Source: Endothia cerciana (Eukaryota; Ascomycota; Sordariomycetes; Diaporthales; Cryphonectriaceae). Taken from it: a DNA stretch of 64,000 bases. The stretch spans positions 1 to 64,000 of the forward strand of contig JALRMH010000028.1 in the NCBI GenBank assembly GCA_026119935.1, written 5' to 3'. Positions within the stretch are counted from its first letter, which is position 1. Each line of letters starts with the position of its first letter. Both the position numbers and the translations under genes were made by a program. Under the pieces are notes generated by a model that had not been told where the DNA came from, searched no databases, and saw only the letters and a program-made list of their open reading frames with translations. Positions 24,792-35,943 of this stretch are shown here, piece after piece.

Positions 24792-27477
24792 ATGAACGGG
24801 ATCTCGACCACTGGTTATGGCTACAACGGCGGCCTCCTATCTCCCACCCAGACTATCAGTCCTGGACCCAAGCAGATCATGGACGGATACAGGAAGGACG
24901 TGTTGAATGGCTTCGGCACAGAGAAGCCGCGCTACAACCCCGTGCGTGGTGCATCTCGAGTCTGACCCTGGCTATGCTTCTGCTAACGCAGCTTCCCTAG
25001 TTGAACACGGAGCGGCCTCAGAGCTCAGTGAACGTCGACCTCAAGGATCCGATACAGGTCCACCTCCTTACCGAGACTGCGCTCTCCGACAGCAAAGAAT
25101 GGGAGATCCTGTCGCAGGAAGAGGTGGACGAGCTGAAGAAGCAGATCCAGTCACTGACTGTGCGTATCGAGCAGGCGCGGGCAAACCTGGCCATACAGAC
25201 GAAATACCGCGATGCCGCGATAGCCATGACGAAGCTGTACCACTCAGCAAAGAGGATGACCGTCGACCCGAAGGCCGCGGAAACACAGATGGAGAGGGAG
25301 GCCAGCGAGCGGGCCTGTGAGGAATTGGCCTCGGAGCTGTTCTACCTGGAGAAGCGGATCATGGAGCCGCAGCGGCGTTTGCTACAACATACTGCTGGCA
25401 TACTACAACTCACACACAAGGTTTCGGTGAAGAACTCGGGCGCTTCAGCCCCCATGGTCAACGGCATACCAGGAAGCCCCGAGAGCCTCTATACGTATAC
25501 GGATGGGCGGAATAGCATACAGTTCTCGAACGACGATATTGACGACAGAAGTCTATACTTCCCCTTGGATGATTCGGATGCTGGCCGCTCACCAAAGACC
25601 GACATTACGATACCACCGAGGTCGCCAGTACGGCAGCGTACAAATCAACTCAAGGATGAGGTGGAAATGCTGAAGCAGCAGAATGCCGGACAAATAGAAA
25701 CCATCACGAACACGGAACGGAATCTCGAGGATCTGAACAACCGGCTGCGGGACTTGGTGATCCAAGCCGATCCGACGAGAAACGCAGACTACAAACCAGT
25801 GCCTCCTGTGATCCCAGAGTCGGGAACGTTGGATGCGCAGCTGGAATATCTAACCGAGGCTCTGTCAGTGATCCAGGACGCCCAGCAGGACCAACAGCTG
25901 GTCGTTACGGACAATGTCAGGAAATCTGACAACGCGGCCGCGTCGCTCAAGCAAGCCGAGGAGCGCATGACTAATTTAAACCGACAAGTGCATGAAATGA
26001 TAACATCGGGCAGTCCCGACCACCCTCCTCCGCCCGAGTCTGCGGAATCAGGACTTGATGAGCACTTCAGCTGGATGGATCGGTCAATCCCAGCGTTGCA
26101 GATACAGCTGGAGAAGTCCGCTACATCATCCGCTGGTACACAACAGGCCGAGCAGGTTGAAACCGTTCTTGCCGGCCTGTGGGATATCATCCAGTCAGGT
26201 TACGCAGAGATCAACCGACAACGGGAAGCTCGGAAACAAGTTCGGCTTGGGAAGGGGATGCCAGACGATGATGACGACGTGTCTGCCGATGAGTCGTTCG
26301 ACTTCAGCGAGTCCTACTCGCTAAATGCGTTCTCTGCTAAGGTGCAGTGGCTGTTCCGACAGGCAACGAGCCTGAAGGAGCAGAAGTCCGTGCTCAAGAG
26401 GCAGATCAGACAACAGCGCGAGATGAATAGCAGGGGCGATGGTGAGAAGGATGTCGAGCTCCGGAACAAGATTGAAGAGCTGCAACGGACGAAAAACCTA
26501 CTGGCCTTCACCGAGGAAAACGTGCAGCACGCCAAGGAGGAATCCGAGGAGACGCAGAAGAAGCTCGACCAAGCTCTTGCGGATCTGGAGACACTACAAA
26601 ACACTCACACAGCCAACAACGAGGCGTCTTCCTCCGCTGCGCAAGAACAGCTGCGAGAACGAAACGCCAAGATCGTCTCCCTGGAAGCCGACACCCAAGC
26701 CCTACAGGACAAGCTAGAGATCGTTGAGGCACAACTCGGCAGCATGAACGAGCAGCTTGCAGACGTAGACAAGGCCAAGGAAGCCGCAGCTGAAGAGGCC
26801 CATAAACTTGAGGAAGAAATCAAGGCTAGAGACGAGGAGCTGGAGCAGCTGAATATAACGGTGGTCGGACTTAAGACGGAATTGACCATCGCCAGGGCCG
26901 AACTGGATGGAGCCTACGGGTCTCGCTCAGAACGTGCGGCGGAAGCGGCTGCATTGACCAAGAACACGCAGTTGCGGGAGATGTCGGCGCAGGTCGAAAA
27001 GCTGAAGCAGGAGCTGGCAGCTACCGTCAAGGAGCTTGAGGACGTCACCAAGGAGACGCTTGCGTCCGAGAGGGAGAAGAACGAGCTCGAGGGCCGCCTA
27101 GACGAGATAACCGCGAACAGAGCCACGCTGGAGACGGAGATCAGCGGGCTGCGGGACAAGCACCGCGCCGAGGTCACCAGACTCAAGGAGCAGCTCGAGG
27201 CGGAGAAGTTCAAGGCGGGCCCGAATGCCACAGGAACAGGGCCTCGGGCGGGCGCTACCATGCTCAGCGAGCAATTCCGTACAACGATGAAGGAGGAGAG
27301 GAAGAGATTCCAGGAAGAATTGAGGGTAAGCTCAAACCTAGCTCAGCCCGGACCACTCGAGGAAACATGCTAACAAGTTGCCAGGAGGAGCAAAGCAAGC
27401 GCAGGAAACTAGAAGAGGAGCTTCGAACGCTGAGGAAAGCCGGGGGCTTAAAGAGCCCGATCAGTCCGCGGGATTAG
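24792..27477 (+). CDS. Uds1-domain (up-regulated during septation) coiled-coil protein
   Basis: Three exons: 24792-24941, 25001-27325 and 27385-27477, with two 59-nt introns, giving 855 aa. The ATG at 24792 follows in-frame TTG-GTC-ATC and is the first ATG. After a short disordered start, residues about 65-200 match the Uds1 domain (WEILSQEEVDELKKQIQSL, then AIAMTKLYHS, then ELASELFYLEKRIMEPQRRL). The rest is long coiled coil interrupted by Pro-rich and acidic linkers (PDDDDDVSADESFDFS). The second intron removes an in-frame VSSNLAQ tail, and the last exon ends in a basic SKRRKLEEELRTLRKAGG segment. Uds1 proteins are linked to septation in fission yeast. In moulds a role at septa or the cytoskeleton is inferred. 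Confidence 0.88.
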
Positions 27478-28326
27478 TGGCTTATAACGGACGGGCGGCC
27501 ACCTCCCAAGCTCTATCGACTGATGCTGTACTCTACCTTTTCCGATACCAACATGGCGTGTTAAAGATATTTAATGTCTCTTTCGCTTCTTGAATATGTA
27601 TTAGGAGCCAGGTTAGCATGGTATAGAAGGGAATTCAGCATTGAATGGAAGCGATCACCTTGGGTAACTCGCCCGTACAACGAATAGACTCGCGAAATAT
27701 TGTGTTCCAAGTCATCGCCGAGTGTCGATGTTGATCTTCAACGCTGATCAATTTTTGGGTTCAAGACGTAAAAGGGGGGGGGGGGGCCCAGGGGTTGGCG
27801 TCAACGAGGTCTCCAGCGCTGCTTGTAGGGTCTTGTGAAGTGTCAGCAGGGCTTATCAGCACTGACGGCACTGGGACGGTCCCCCTGAGAGACGCCAGTC
27901 GCGGCAGCAGCGTCCATCCCTGCTAGGCGCGTCGCCGTTTGATTGAGTAAAGGTCCCCCACCCCCAGATATGTTAGGTCCAACGCATTCAGCTGAAATAG
28001 AAATCTCCTGGCACATACACGCGGCCGTGATCTTCCAGCACTCACGGAACCGGCGAGGCATCCTTTCGAGCCTGCGGTGAGAGAGGTTCGACAATTCTCG
28101 ATGACGTAACCCATGGCCGTGTATTCGACAGTCAATTAATTGTGACGGTGTCGAATTGACCTCCTTTCCTCTTTCACCACACTCGTTGATGAGCCTGTAT
28201 TACCTTTGTTCGTGATCGTGTGCCACCACCTCGCGTCTGCCGACGTCGCCTTATTGCCTCCCTCTCGGAGGCTTGTGTTACCCTTAGAAAAGCCATCTCT
28301 ACATAGCTCGGGACCCCCAAGCAAAC
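27478..28326. other. Intergenic, Uds1 gene to membrane-protein gene
   Basis: About 850 nt between co-directional genes, with a G13 run at 27774-27786. Small minus-strand frames here lack motifs. The last 200 nt before 28327 are CT-rich, as in a promoter and leader. Confidence 0.5.
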
Positions 28327-30171
28327 ATGCCGAAGCAATACGTCGTCTTCGGGCGCCCCGTCCCCCGGGTGTCTTCGCGCCGCATCTCCGTCCTCCTCGC
28401 CAGCCTGGCGATTTTTGCCGTCTTCAGCCTGCTCTTCACCGCACCCTCCTCAATTCCCGGACCCACGCTCTCCGGCTCCGACCACAAATTCTCCATGTCC
28501 GTGTCCATACCGAAGTGGAAGAACCTGCCGTCGTTCAACCTCTTCAAGCCGCCGGCCCATGCGCCGCAGCGCCAGGCGAACGACACGGATGGGGAGTCCC
28601 ACTGGTTCTCGGACTGGAGGTGGCTCGCCATTCCCTTCAGCTCGAGTTATACACTGGATGAGGACAGGACGCTGCTGCCCGTCATGCCAAAGAGGACCGA
28701 GATATACTGCTACTACGATGCGGCGCTCAAGAGGGAGCCCGCCGAGAAGGAGGCGGAGAGCGAGATCCTGCTGTCGTGGCGTCGGGCATGGTGGGCGCAG
28801 GGGTTCAGGCCAATCATATTGAGCGAGCAGGAGGCTATGAACAACCCCATATACGAGGAGCTGCAGCGGATGGTAGATATCGACCCCGCGCTGAAGACGG
28901 ATGTGATGCGATGGCTTGCCTGGGAGAACATGGGAGGCGGCCTGCTGGCTCATTATCTCGCGTTCCCCATGGCGGCCCACGACGATCCACTCTTGTCGTA
29001 CTTGCGACGAGGTGAGTACCAGGGCCTGACGAGATGGGAGGGCCTCGGAGACGGTCTCTTTGCTGGGGCCAAGCAGGACATCACAGTGGCCATCAAGGCT
29101 GCTCTGGGCAGCTCCAAGATGAAGACGGCCACGACTATGCTCGATGCTGTGCCGGCCGAGAAAGACAGCGAGAAGAAGACGTTTTGGGTGGACAAGACAC
29201 CGAAATCGGTGGCGTACTACAATGCCGACGTTCTCGAAAAGAAATATCAGGTGGTGGCCTCTGCCATTACTACGAATCGGGCCAAGGGTCTGGACCAGCT
29301 AAACCAGCTCATCGGTTCTCATCTGCACCTTACCTGGCAGAACAACTTCAACAAGGGCATCTCGGTGCTGAAGCCACTGCCAAAGCACACCACGACGATG
29401 ATCCAGCCCGCTGTCGAGCTGGCCAATCGGCTACAAAAATGTACCGAGTCACCAATGCAGTCATCATGTCCGCCCAACAACGCCAAATGCGCACCCTGCG
29501 TGGCCTCGCAGCCCCTGAAAATCTCGAGCCCGCCCAGATACCGCAACACGACAGGCCTGTACACGATAGGAACGGTACCGCACCCGTATACGCTACACGT
29601 CCTGAACGAGTTCAAAGACACTCTCGATATCCCCTGGATACGCCGGAATTCCCAACGCGACCTCTGGCTCGCCGAGGTCACCAAGGAATATCTTGGAACA
29701 GGCGTGGGCGGCGCCCCTCGTGTCATCCGTTTCAAGGAGGCCGTGGCTGCCGAATTCGCTGCATCCCGTTCCATCTGGCTACCCGCCGAGCAGGAACTAC
29801 CGGATGATCTAGACTGGCACTTCGGCTTTGAGATTCCGCTCGAGGGTCTCGACCAGGGCAAGTCCGAGACGCCGGTGCCCGGACCAGAGAGGAGGCCGCA
29901 GCCGCAGCACGATAAGCACGATGGCCCGATCGCGAAGCCCGAGGAGCTCAAGAGGGAGCCGGATCTGCTACAGCGGGCGAGGGACGTTACGGGCGCCGCG
30001 AAGGGCAAGGACCTGATCGTCCGCAATGCGATTGAGGCGTGGAATCTGGCGGATACCGAGGCGTGGAAGTTTGCAAGGGCGTTCCTGGCCAGGGAGAGGG
30101 TGGAGAGGAGGAAATTCGAGCAGGAGGAGAGCAAGTATGCTGGTGGTGTAGGGACGGATCGGGACAAATAG
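28327..30171 (+). CDS. Type II membrane protein, possible Golgi glycosyltransferase
   Basis: A 614-aa single-exon protein. A short basic cytosolic tail (PRVSSRRI) and one hydrophobic segment at about 20-38 (ISVLLASLAIFAVFSLLF) give type II topology. The lumenal part contains RTEIYCYYDAAL, SWRRAWWAQGFRPIILSEQ and DPALKTDVMRWLAWENMGGG. This order resembles sugar-transferase proteins of the Gly_transf_sug type, where a K-x-D...L...GG motif precedes the donor site. The expected DXD after GG is replaced by LLAHYLAFPM, so catalytic activity is doubtful. A cysteine cluster (CPPNNAKCAPC) sits mid-protein. The C-terminal 110 residues are charged and partly helical. It converges with the SET-domain gene. 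Gene certain, function tentative. Confidence 0.8.
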   Translation: MPKQYVVFGRPVPRVSSRRISVLLASLAIFAVFSLLFTAPSSIPGPTLSGSDHKFSMSVSIPKWKNLPSFNLFKPPAHAPQRQANDTDGESHWFSDWRWLAIPFSSSYTLDEDRTLLPVMPKRTEIYCYYDAALKREPAEKEAESEILLSWRRAWWAQGFRPIILSEQEAMNNPIYEELQRMVDIDPALKTDVMRWLAWENMGGGLLAHYLAFPMAAHDDPLLSYLRRGEYQGLTRWEGLGDGLFAGAKQDITVAIKAALGSSKMKTATTMLDAVPAEKDSEKKTFWVDKTPKSVAYYNADVLEKKYQVVASAITTNRAKGLDQLNQLIGSHLHLTWQNNFNKGISVLKPLPKHTTTMIQPAVELANRLQKCTESPMQSSCPPNNAKCAPCVASQPLKISSPPRYRNTTGLYTIGTVPHPYTLHVLNEFKDTLDIPWIRRNSQRDLWLAEVTKEYLGTGVGGAPRVIRFKEAVAAEFAASRSIWLPAEQELPDDLDWHFGFEIPLEGLDQGKSETPVPGPERRPQPQHDKHDGPIAKPEELKREPDLLQRARDVTGAAKGKDLIVRNAIEAWNLADTEAWKFARAFLARERVERRKFEQEESKYAGGVGTDRDK

Positions 30172-30439
30172 GGGGTGGACTTGACGGGAGGTAACCCGGG
30201 ACACAGCTGTCAGCTGCAAGAGTCGCGGCTGTATTATCGAGATAGACGTGCATTTCGTGGTTTCATATTACCTCGCAAATTATACACGAAGGAAGGCGGC
30301 GAGTGGAGTTCAAGCGGGCGCGCAAGGCGATAGAAAACACCATTTACATCTATCTATATGGTCTCAAAGAATCACTTCTCGATCTTCTGCACGCCTTCGA
30401 TTTTGTATTTGACGCCAAGTAGTGTATATTCACCCTCGC

Positions 30440-31110
30440 TCACTCGGCCTTTCTCTCCTGTACCTGCTGCTGCTCCCTCTTCATCCTGCGGATGTGCCCG
30501 CTCAGCCAGTATCCCTCGAGCTGCGAGGGGGTCATGTCTCTCGCGCCAGAGACTATGCCGCGGCAGCAGGCAGCACCGCAAGTGCAGGTGAACGGCTGGG
30601 CCATGAGCCATTCCGTGGAGGGGTAAAAGAACTGTAGAGACATGGTGAGCAGAGTGTCGTGGGAGGAAGCCTGAGACGCTTGAACAGCGATAACAGTGAA
30701 GGAAGACGGACTGTCAGTTCATCACCTGGCCGCAGGCCTTTAGGGCCTGCGAGGACCTGCATGCTGCTGGTGTCGATGATCTTCACTAGAGGAGTCAGCC
30801 ACCGGGACCAACTTTCCTGTCTACTATCAGCGTGGAATGTATGACTGACCAAAGACGGCTCGCAGGAGTGGTTCATGTACAGCAGGTCACTATTCAGGAG
30901 GATGTGCTTGTCATGGTCGATTTGGACCGAGGCGTATGAGGGCTCCTCAACGAGGACACATGGCGGAAAGGTCATTTCGGCATAGACGCCGAAGGGCGGG
31001 ATGGCGGCCGTCGACAGACTCTTCGAGGAGAACTCCCCATCCTCGCCGAAGGCCACTTCCTGGATGTCCGGGTGAGACGGCCGTGGCCAGTGAGGTTTTA
31101 TCGGTGCCAT
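30440..31110 (-). CDS. Short SET-domain protein
   Basis: Three exons: 31110-30850, 30780-30712 and 30631-30440 (introns 69 and 80 nt), giving 173 aa. Splicing yields NHSCEPSLIIDTSSMQVLAG then GLRPGDELTFFYPSTEW, the C-SET core with its NHSCEP and GDELTFFYP signatures. A cysteine group follows (CTCGAACC), resembling a post-SET zinc motif. The N-terminal part (AFGEDGEFSSKS, then PPFGVYAEM) is shorter than a full SET-N with GxG, so the cofactor site may be reduced. The product may be a divergent lysine methyltransferase or a non-catalytic relative. The intron 2 donor (GTCCGT) is non-consensus, but the join restores the motif. It converges with the membrane-protein gene 268 bp away. Confidence 0.83.
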
Positions 31111-32028
31111 AGTACTCTATGGCGCAGGCGGTTCGAGGTTTCCACGATGAAGCTGCCTGGGGAGGTCCACGGATGAAGTGCCCGCCTAGCGCAAGAGAAC
31201 AAGGACGGCCTAAGACACGACGGGAACGGGCGGCTTGTCGAGACGTCTCCATTCGAACCGTGGGTTTTTTTCCAAGACCCACTTCCTGGAAGTCAGTCAC
31301 CAAGAGACACTGTAGTACATAGCACCATGGTCGCCATGTGAATGTGGATCCGCCTCGTAGCCCGGAGCGTAGACCTCGTATGCTTCTCTGCGCCTACCGG
31401 CACCATTTCGCGAGACCCGCAACATCCTCGACCTGGCGTAATGCTCGATGTAGGACAGAACAGTCTTGCGATCATGAGAACGGATGGAGTAAGGAAATCT
31501 GCCCCTTGGAGCAGCCCACGGAAGATGAGATGGGACGTTCCAGATCTAATGGATGCTCCCGCCGCTGTTTAGCGGCTCACCCATCCCCCGTGCTGTCTTC
31601 GCCCTTTATCTCGTGAAACCGGACTCCCGTCTCCTCTTCTGGCAACATATCGCCGCCACGGCGAGATGGATCTGATTAGATATGTTGACTGAGAACACTA
31701 TCAAGGAAGCTGATGGCTTTCTGGCCCCCAGAAATGGCCACCTCAGCTGGGAAAGTGACAGAGAATCTGTCTCCGAAGCGCGCCGAACTGCCAAATCGAG
31801 AGAGGGCCTGCTGTCGGTTCCCACGAGGAAGAGCTGAAACACCTCACCAGGGAAGGATGCTGAAAGTTGCGCATCCTTCTTGTGTCTTAGCCAAGTCGAC
31901 CGAAGCCGCAAGGCGGTCGGCACCCAAGGAACATGTTTGCTCGAGCCTTCTCGTCATGGATGGACTGTCGGGGTGTCGGACTGTTGGTGGGGTTGGCGGT
32001 CGCCCGTGGTAGGATCCCAAGGTGGCGG

Positions 32029-32036
32029 TATATAAA
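32029..32036 (+). promoter_or_regulatory. TATA box upstream of possible small transcript
   Basis: TATATAAA on the plus strand, about 145 nt before a consensus GTGAGG donor and about 230 nt before the ATG at 32263. Confidence 0.4.
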
Positions 32037-32262
32037 TCCCGTACTCCGCCTGCGTTCCTTGTTGATGGAATCTCGATCAAGCTTTCGCTCTCTCATCGTT
32101 TTCATCCGCGAAAAACAAACTGTGCAGCCTTCCTTGTCTCTTCCTAGGACGGCAACAGACGTATCAGGTCCAGGTGAGGCTCCCCATTGCCCAAAAGCGA
32201 GCCCGTTTCCTCGAGTTGCCTAATTTCACTACCTGCTGACCACTGCCGCCGCGCCAGCAACG

Positions 32263-32682
32263 ATGGCGATGAACACAGGCACAGATATGGCAAAGCCAGA
32301 GCCCAAACCTAAACCCACTCCACCGAGGCCAAATCCAGATCCCAACGCCTCTAGGTACTAAGAAGTACCTAGGTACTCTTTCCAGGAGTCACGCCGAGCA
32401 AGCAGCGTGATCCGCGGGGCAGGCTGTTGGGTGACCTCTTTGGAGATAGACGACCGGTGCCAGACCGATCTGTATCTGGGCACCTGACCATACAGGTACT
32501 CTATCTTATCTCAACGTCTATGCAAACCCAGATCTTCTGGCGTGAAACTAGCCAGCGAGGTTCACAGAAAGGAACGGCGGTTCACTGTGGCTGAGAGATG
32601 GCTACACTGGGGAGAAGCTGACCCTGGCGTTCAGGCCGAACGAACAGCGGTGGGATATGACCAGGAGGACGATCGAAGTTGA
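32263..32682 (+). CDS. Possible small two-exon protein behind a leader intron
   Basis: Unrecognised and speculative. The arrangement is a TATA box, a leader, a well-formed intron at 32174-32257 (CAG/GTGAGG donor, CTGAC branch-like site about 18 nt before GCCAG), then an ATG 5 nt into the next exon. The first frame encodes about 30 residues, Lys/Pro-rich (KPEPKPKPTPPRPNPDPN). Without more splicing it stops at 32361. An optional intron at 32355-32494 (GTACTA donor, ACAG acceptor) would extend it to a stop at 32682 for about 92 aa. No family is recognisable, and the second intron is weak. Confidence 0.22.
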
Positions 32683-34279
32683 AATATCATGGTGCACGAG
32701 CTCAAGATTGGGAACGAGCCCCCCGTTCTCGTTTGCTGGTACAATATTGGTGAGCACGTGGCCTCGGCAACAGAAAAGGGAGGAAAAAAGGGCACCAGAA
32801 AATCCATAGCCCTCGTTGGTAGCACACGCTGCCGACCTGTGGTCGCTACAGCGCGCCCCTCTTTTGAGTTAGGGCATTTGTTTGCAGGCATGTGGCGGGA
32901 AATTACGTGTTAGGGTTCAGGCACAGTTGGCACTTTATCTGGAGATCATCGTTTCAAGCACGGGAATTCAATGGAATATCTCTAGGAGACTACTCTGCCT
33001 TGCGAGCTCGCGGCTGTCAAACAACGGTGCCGCAAGTCTTTTCAGACTTGTTCAGAGGGAACTTTCCTTCGTGCTAAAATGCCGACCTATACTATCTCAC
33101 CCGCTTGGAAACTTTGGAGGTAGCGTGGTCTATAAGCGTGAGTGGGATGTGGGATGGATTACAGGTTGCGCTAGTGTGGTTGCTGGCTCACAGCAGGATG
33201 GCGAGGTCGGCACCGACAGTGACGCTCGAAAAGACCGCAGACTACAGTCTCGATCCAAACCGGGGGCACCAATTCACTACTCGGGTATCTGGCCCTTCGC
33301 CATCATGGATCGATGGTCCCGACGGAGTGTCATGAAGACGGCGGCGCCCCTCCCTGGCCTCAACCTGCACCTACCAGCAAGACAATCCTCTTGTTGCGCC
33401 GGTTCGTGCCAACCATCACTTTTGTGTTCTCAAGCTCCCGCCGCGTCACTCGGCTCTAGCAGGAGCGGGCCATGCCAGGCTCATGGGTGCCGTGTCGACT
33501 CCGTCAAGATCCTCCAAGCCCTCGTTGCCAACTGCTCGAATGTGTCCCATCTTGACAGACTCGAAACTCAGCATCGATGAGCGCCATGATCAACCCTTAT
33601 TCAGACAACCGCCATCACACATGAGAACATGACCCGCCATTTCGGAGGAGGTTTGACGGTCGGCATCTATGAAGCCATGCTGATGAGAGGCCGTTATTCT
33701 AGAGGGGCTGGGACGAGCGATGTCTGGAGGAGCCCAGCCTTGGAGGGCAGAGCGAGCACGCCTTGAAACGGGAAATAGAAGTGCTATGGTAGAGGAAGCG
33801 GTGCTCTGCAAGTCTGCATTCGACATGGGCAGAGCGAGAGCATACTATGGTACTCTACAACAACGAATGATCTTATCAGCGAGTCGAACTGCTCAGTCCG
33901 GTGGGGCTCTGCAATTTCCAGATACTCCGCCCGGCACGGGACGCCATGCGGTAACCAGCACCAAAGCGACCGGGCTGAAGTATTTTGACCGCCCCTCCGC
34001 AACGCCACCCAATCATTGCTGCCGGCACCTCACGTGGAGCCGGCGCGTCTTTATCTCGCTGTCCGGTTTTTCCTGACTCTTACCACAGCGACAAGGTATA
34101 ACAGGGCCAGCATGCGGAGAAGTCATGGATGGCATACCGACACGACGGATCTGGGAGACGGTATCGGTGAACAGGTATACGGTAGGTAGATAATGGTACC
34201 ACTAAATCTAGATAAATGTGCAGCCTTCCCGGCGAGAGGGTAGCGTGCCAAGACGTGTGTTCGCAGGCTTCACTCCAAG

Positions 34280-35943
34280 ATGCAGTCTCTCCTCACAGCC
34301 CTGGCCGTCGCCGGCCTGGTACAGGCATCGTCCACCTCCAACTCTAGTAGTCAGGTCGTGACGGACCTCAACGTGATCCAGCGGTATTGGGGCCAGCTCA
34401 GCCCGTACGCCGATAATGCCGAGACTTATTTCGGCATCGAAGACGTCGGTCTGCCGGACGGGTGCGCCATCGAGCAGGCACATACGCTCCAGCGACACTC
34501 CCAGCGCTTCGCGACGTCAGCTTTCGACGACGGTGTGAACGACGCGGACTTCGCCCGGAAGGTTGCCAACCGGACCGGTCCGGCTAAGTTCACCGGCCCA
34601 TTGTCGTTCCTCAACACCTACGAGTACCTCTTGGACGACGAGGGCTACCTGACCAACATCGGAGCCAACACCGAGTTCTCTGCAGGATTGACGTTCTGGA
34701 ATCGTTATGGGCGTCTCCTGTACGATGCGGTCCCCGGCCAGGTCACATATAACGCTAGCTATCCTAATGGGACGGCTCGGCCCAAGCCAGTCCTGCGGAC
34801 GACGAGCCAGAGCCGGATCACGAACTCCCAGATCAACTGGGCGCTCGGCTTCTTCGGCACCAGCTTCCAGGTGACCCCAGATCCGACGCTGGCCAACTTC
34901 ACCTCGCCCTTCGATGTTGTCACGATCACGGAGGGCGGGACTGAGAATAACACTCTCGCCGCGTACGACAGCTGCTTCAACGATTACGACTACCCCGTCG
35001 TGTACATGGGTGATCTCGACCTCGAGACTTACATCCCCAAGTACCTGGCCGCGGCCACTGCGCGGCTGGCCCAGTACGTCCCGTCCGGCTTCGACTGGAC
35101 CGCCAACGACACGTATGCTATGCAGTCCATCTGCGCATACGAAAATGCTTATATCGGGGACTCGCAGTTCTGCGGCTTCTTCACGCTCGACGAGTGGGCT
35201 GGATTCGAGCTGACGCTTGACACCGAGTACTACTACGACTACGCCTGGGGAAACCCCACGGGGCGTGCCCAAGGAATAGGATACCTGCAGGAGTTGCTGG
35301 CCCGTCTGCAGAAGCAGTACATCGACGTCAGCTACACGAGCGTCAACTCGACGCTGACCGATAACCCGATGACATTCCCTCTGGATCAAAAGTTCTATGC
35401 CGACTTTAGCCACGATGATATTATCATCAGCGTTCTCACAGCAATGAGCATGGACTACTTCAAGGACGCGCCCGAATTTACTGAGGTGAGTGATGGGTCG
35501 GCGTTTATTTTGCGAGAGCAGCACGGTGGACTGACCTTTTCCAGTATCCCCCCGACCCGGACAGGAAGTTCATCCTCTCCCACCTGACGCCTTTCGGCGC
35601 GCGTCTCGTGACTGAGGTGATTGGGTGCTCTTCGCCGAGCCCGGCTGTCAACCCTTATCACAGTACCGTCTACTCGCGCACTGCCAACGGGTACAACGCC
35701 GCGAACGCAACCTACAAATTCATCCGCCAGCGCCTCAACAACGGCATCTTGCCCCTTGACAGTATCCGGGGCGGTGCTTGCGAGGGTCGGACCGACGGTC
35801 TCTGCCCCATGGCTGACTTCATCCAGAGCCAGAGCAACAGCACGAACCTCGCCAACTACCAGTATGCGTGCTTTGGTAATTATAGCATTAGCTATGACGA
35901 GGTCCTGACTGGCAAGGATTATGACGGGACGATCTTCGAATGA
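34280..35943 (+). CDS. Secreted histidine acid phosphatase (phytase-like)
   Basis: Extracellular phosphatase of the branch-2 histidine phosphatase superfamily. Two exons, 34280-35485 and 35545-35943 (59-nt intron, GTGAGT/CCAG), give 534 aa. The signal peptide is MQSLLTALAVAGLVQAS. The phosphate-binding motif reads LQRHSQRF (Arg72, His73, Arg76), where most family members have RHGxRxP. Here Gly is Ser and Pro is Ala. The proton-donor motif is FSHDDII near 378, keeping His-Asp. The intron join gives FTEYPPDPDRKFILSHLTPF. Multiple N-glycosylation sequons (NRT, NAS, NGT, NFT, NNT, NDT) and paired cysteines fit a secreted enzyme. Length and spacing match phyB-type acid phosphatases. Substrate preference between phytate and general phosphoesters cannot be told. 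Confidence 0.92.

Larger units (their letters stand above)
31111..34279. other. Mostly non-coding region with one possible small transcript
   Basis: About 3.2 kb. Apart from the possible spliced unit at 32.03-32.68 kb (listed separately), I find no supported gene. Several frames between 32.5 and 33.6 kb look protein-like over 20-60 codons but are interrupted and out of phase, as a decayed gene might be. The last kilobase is the phosphatase promoter. Confidence 0.45.
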
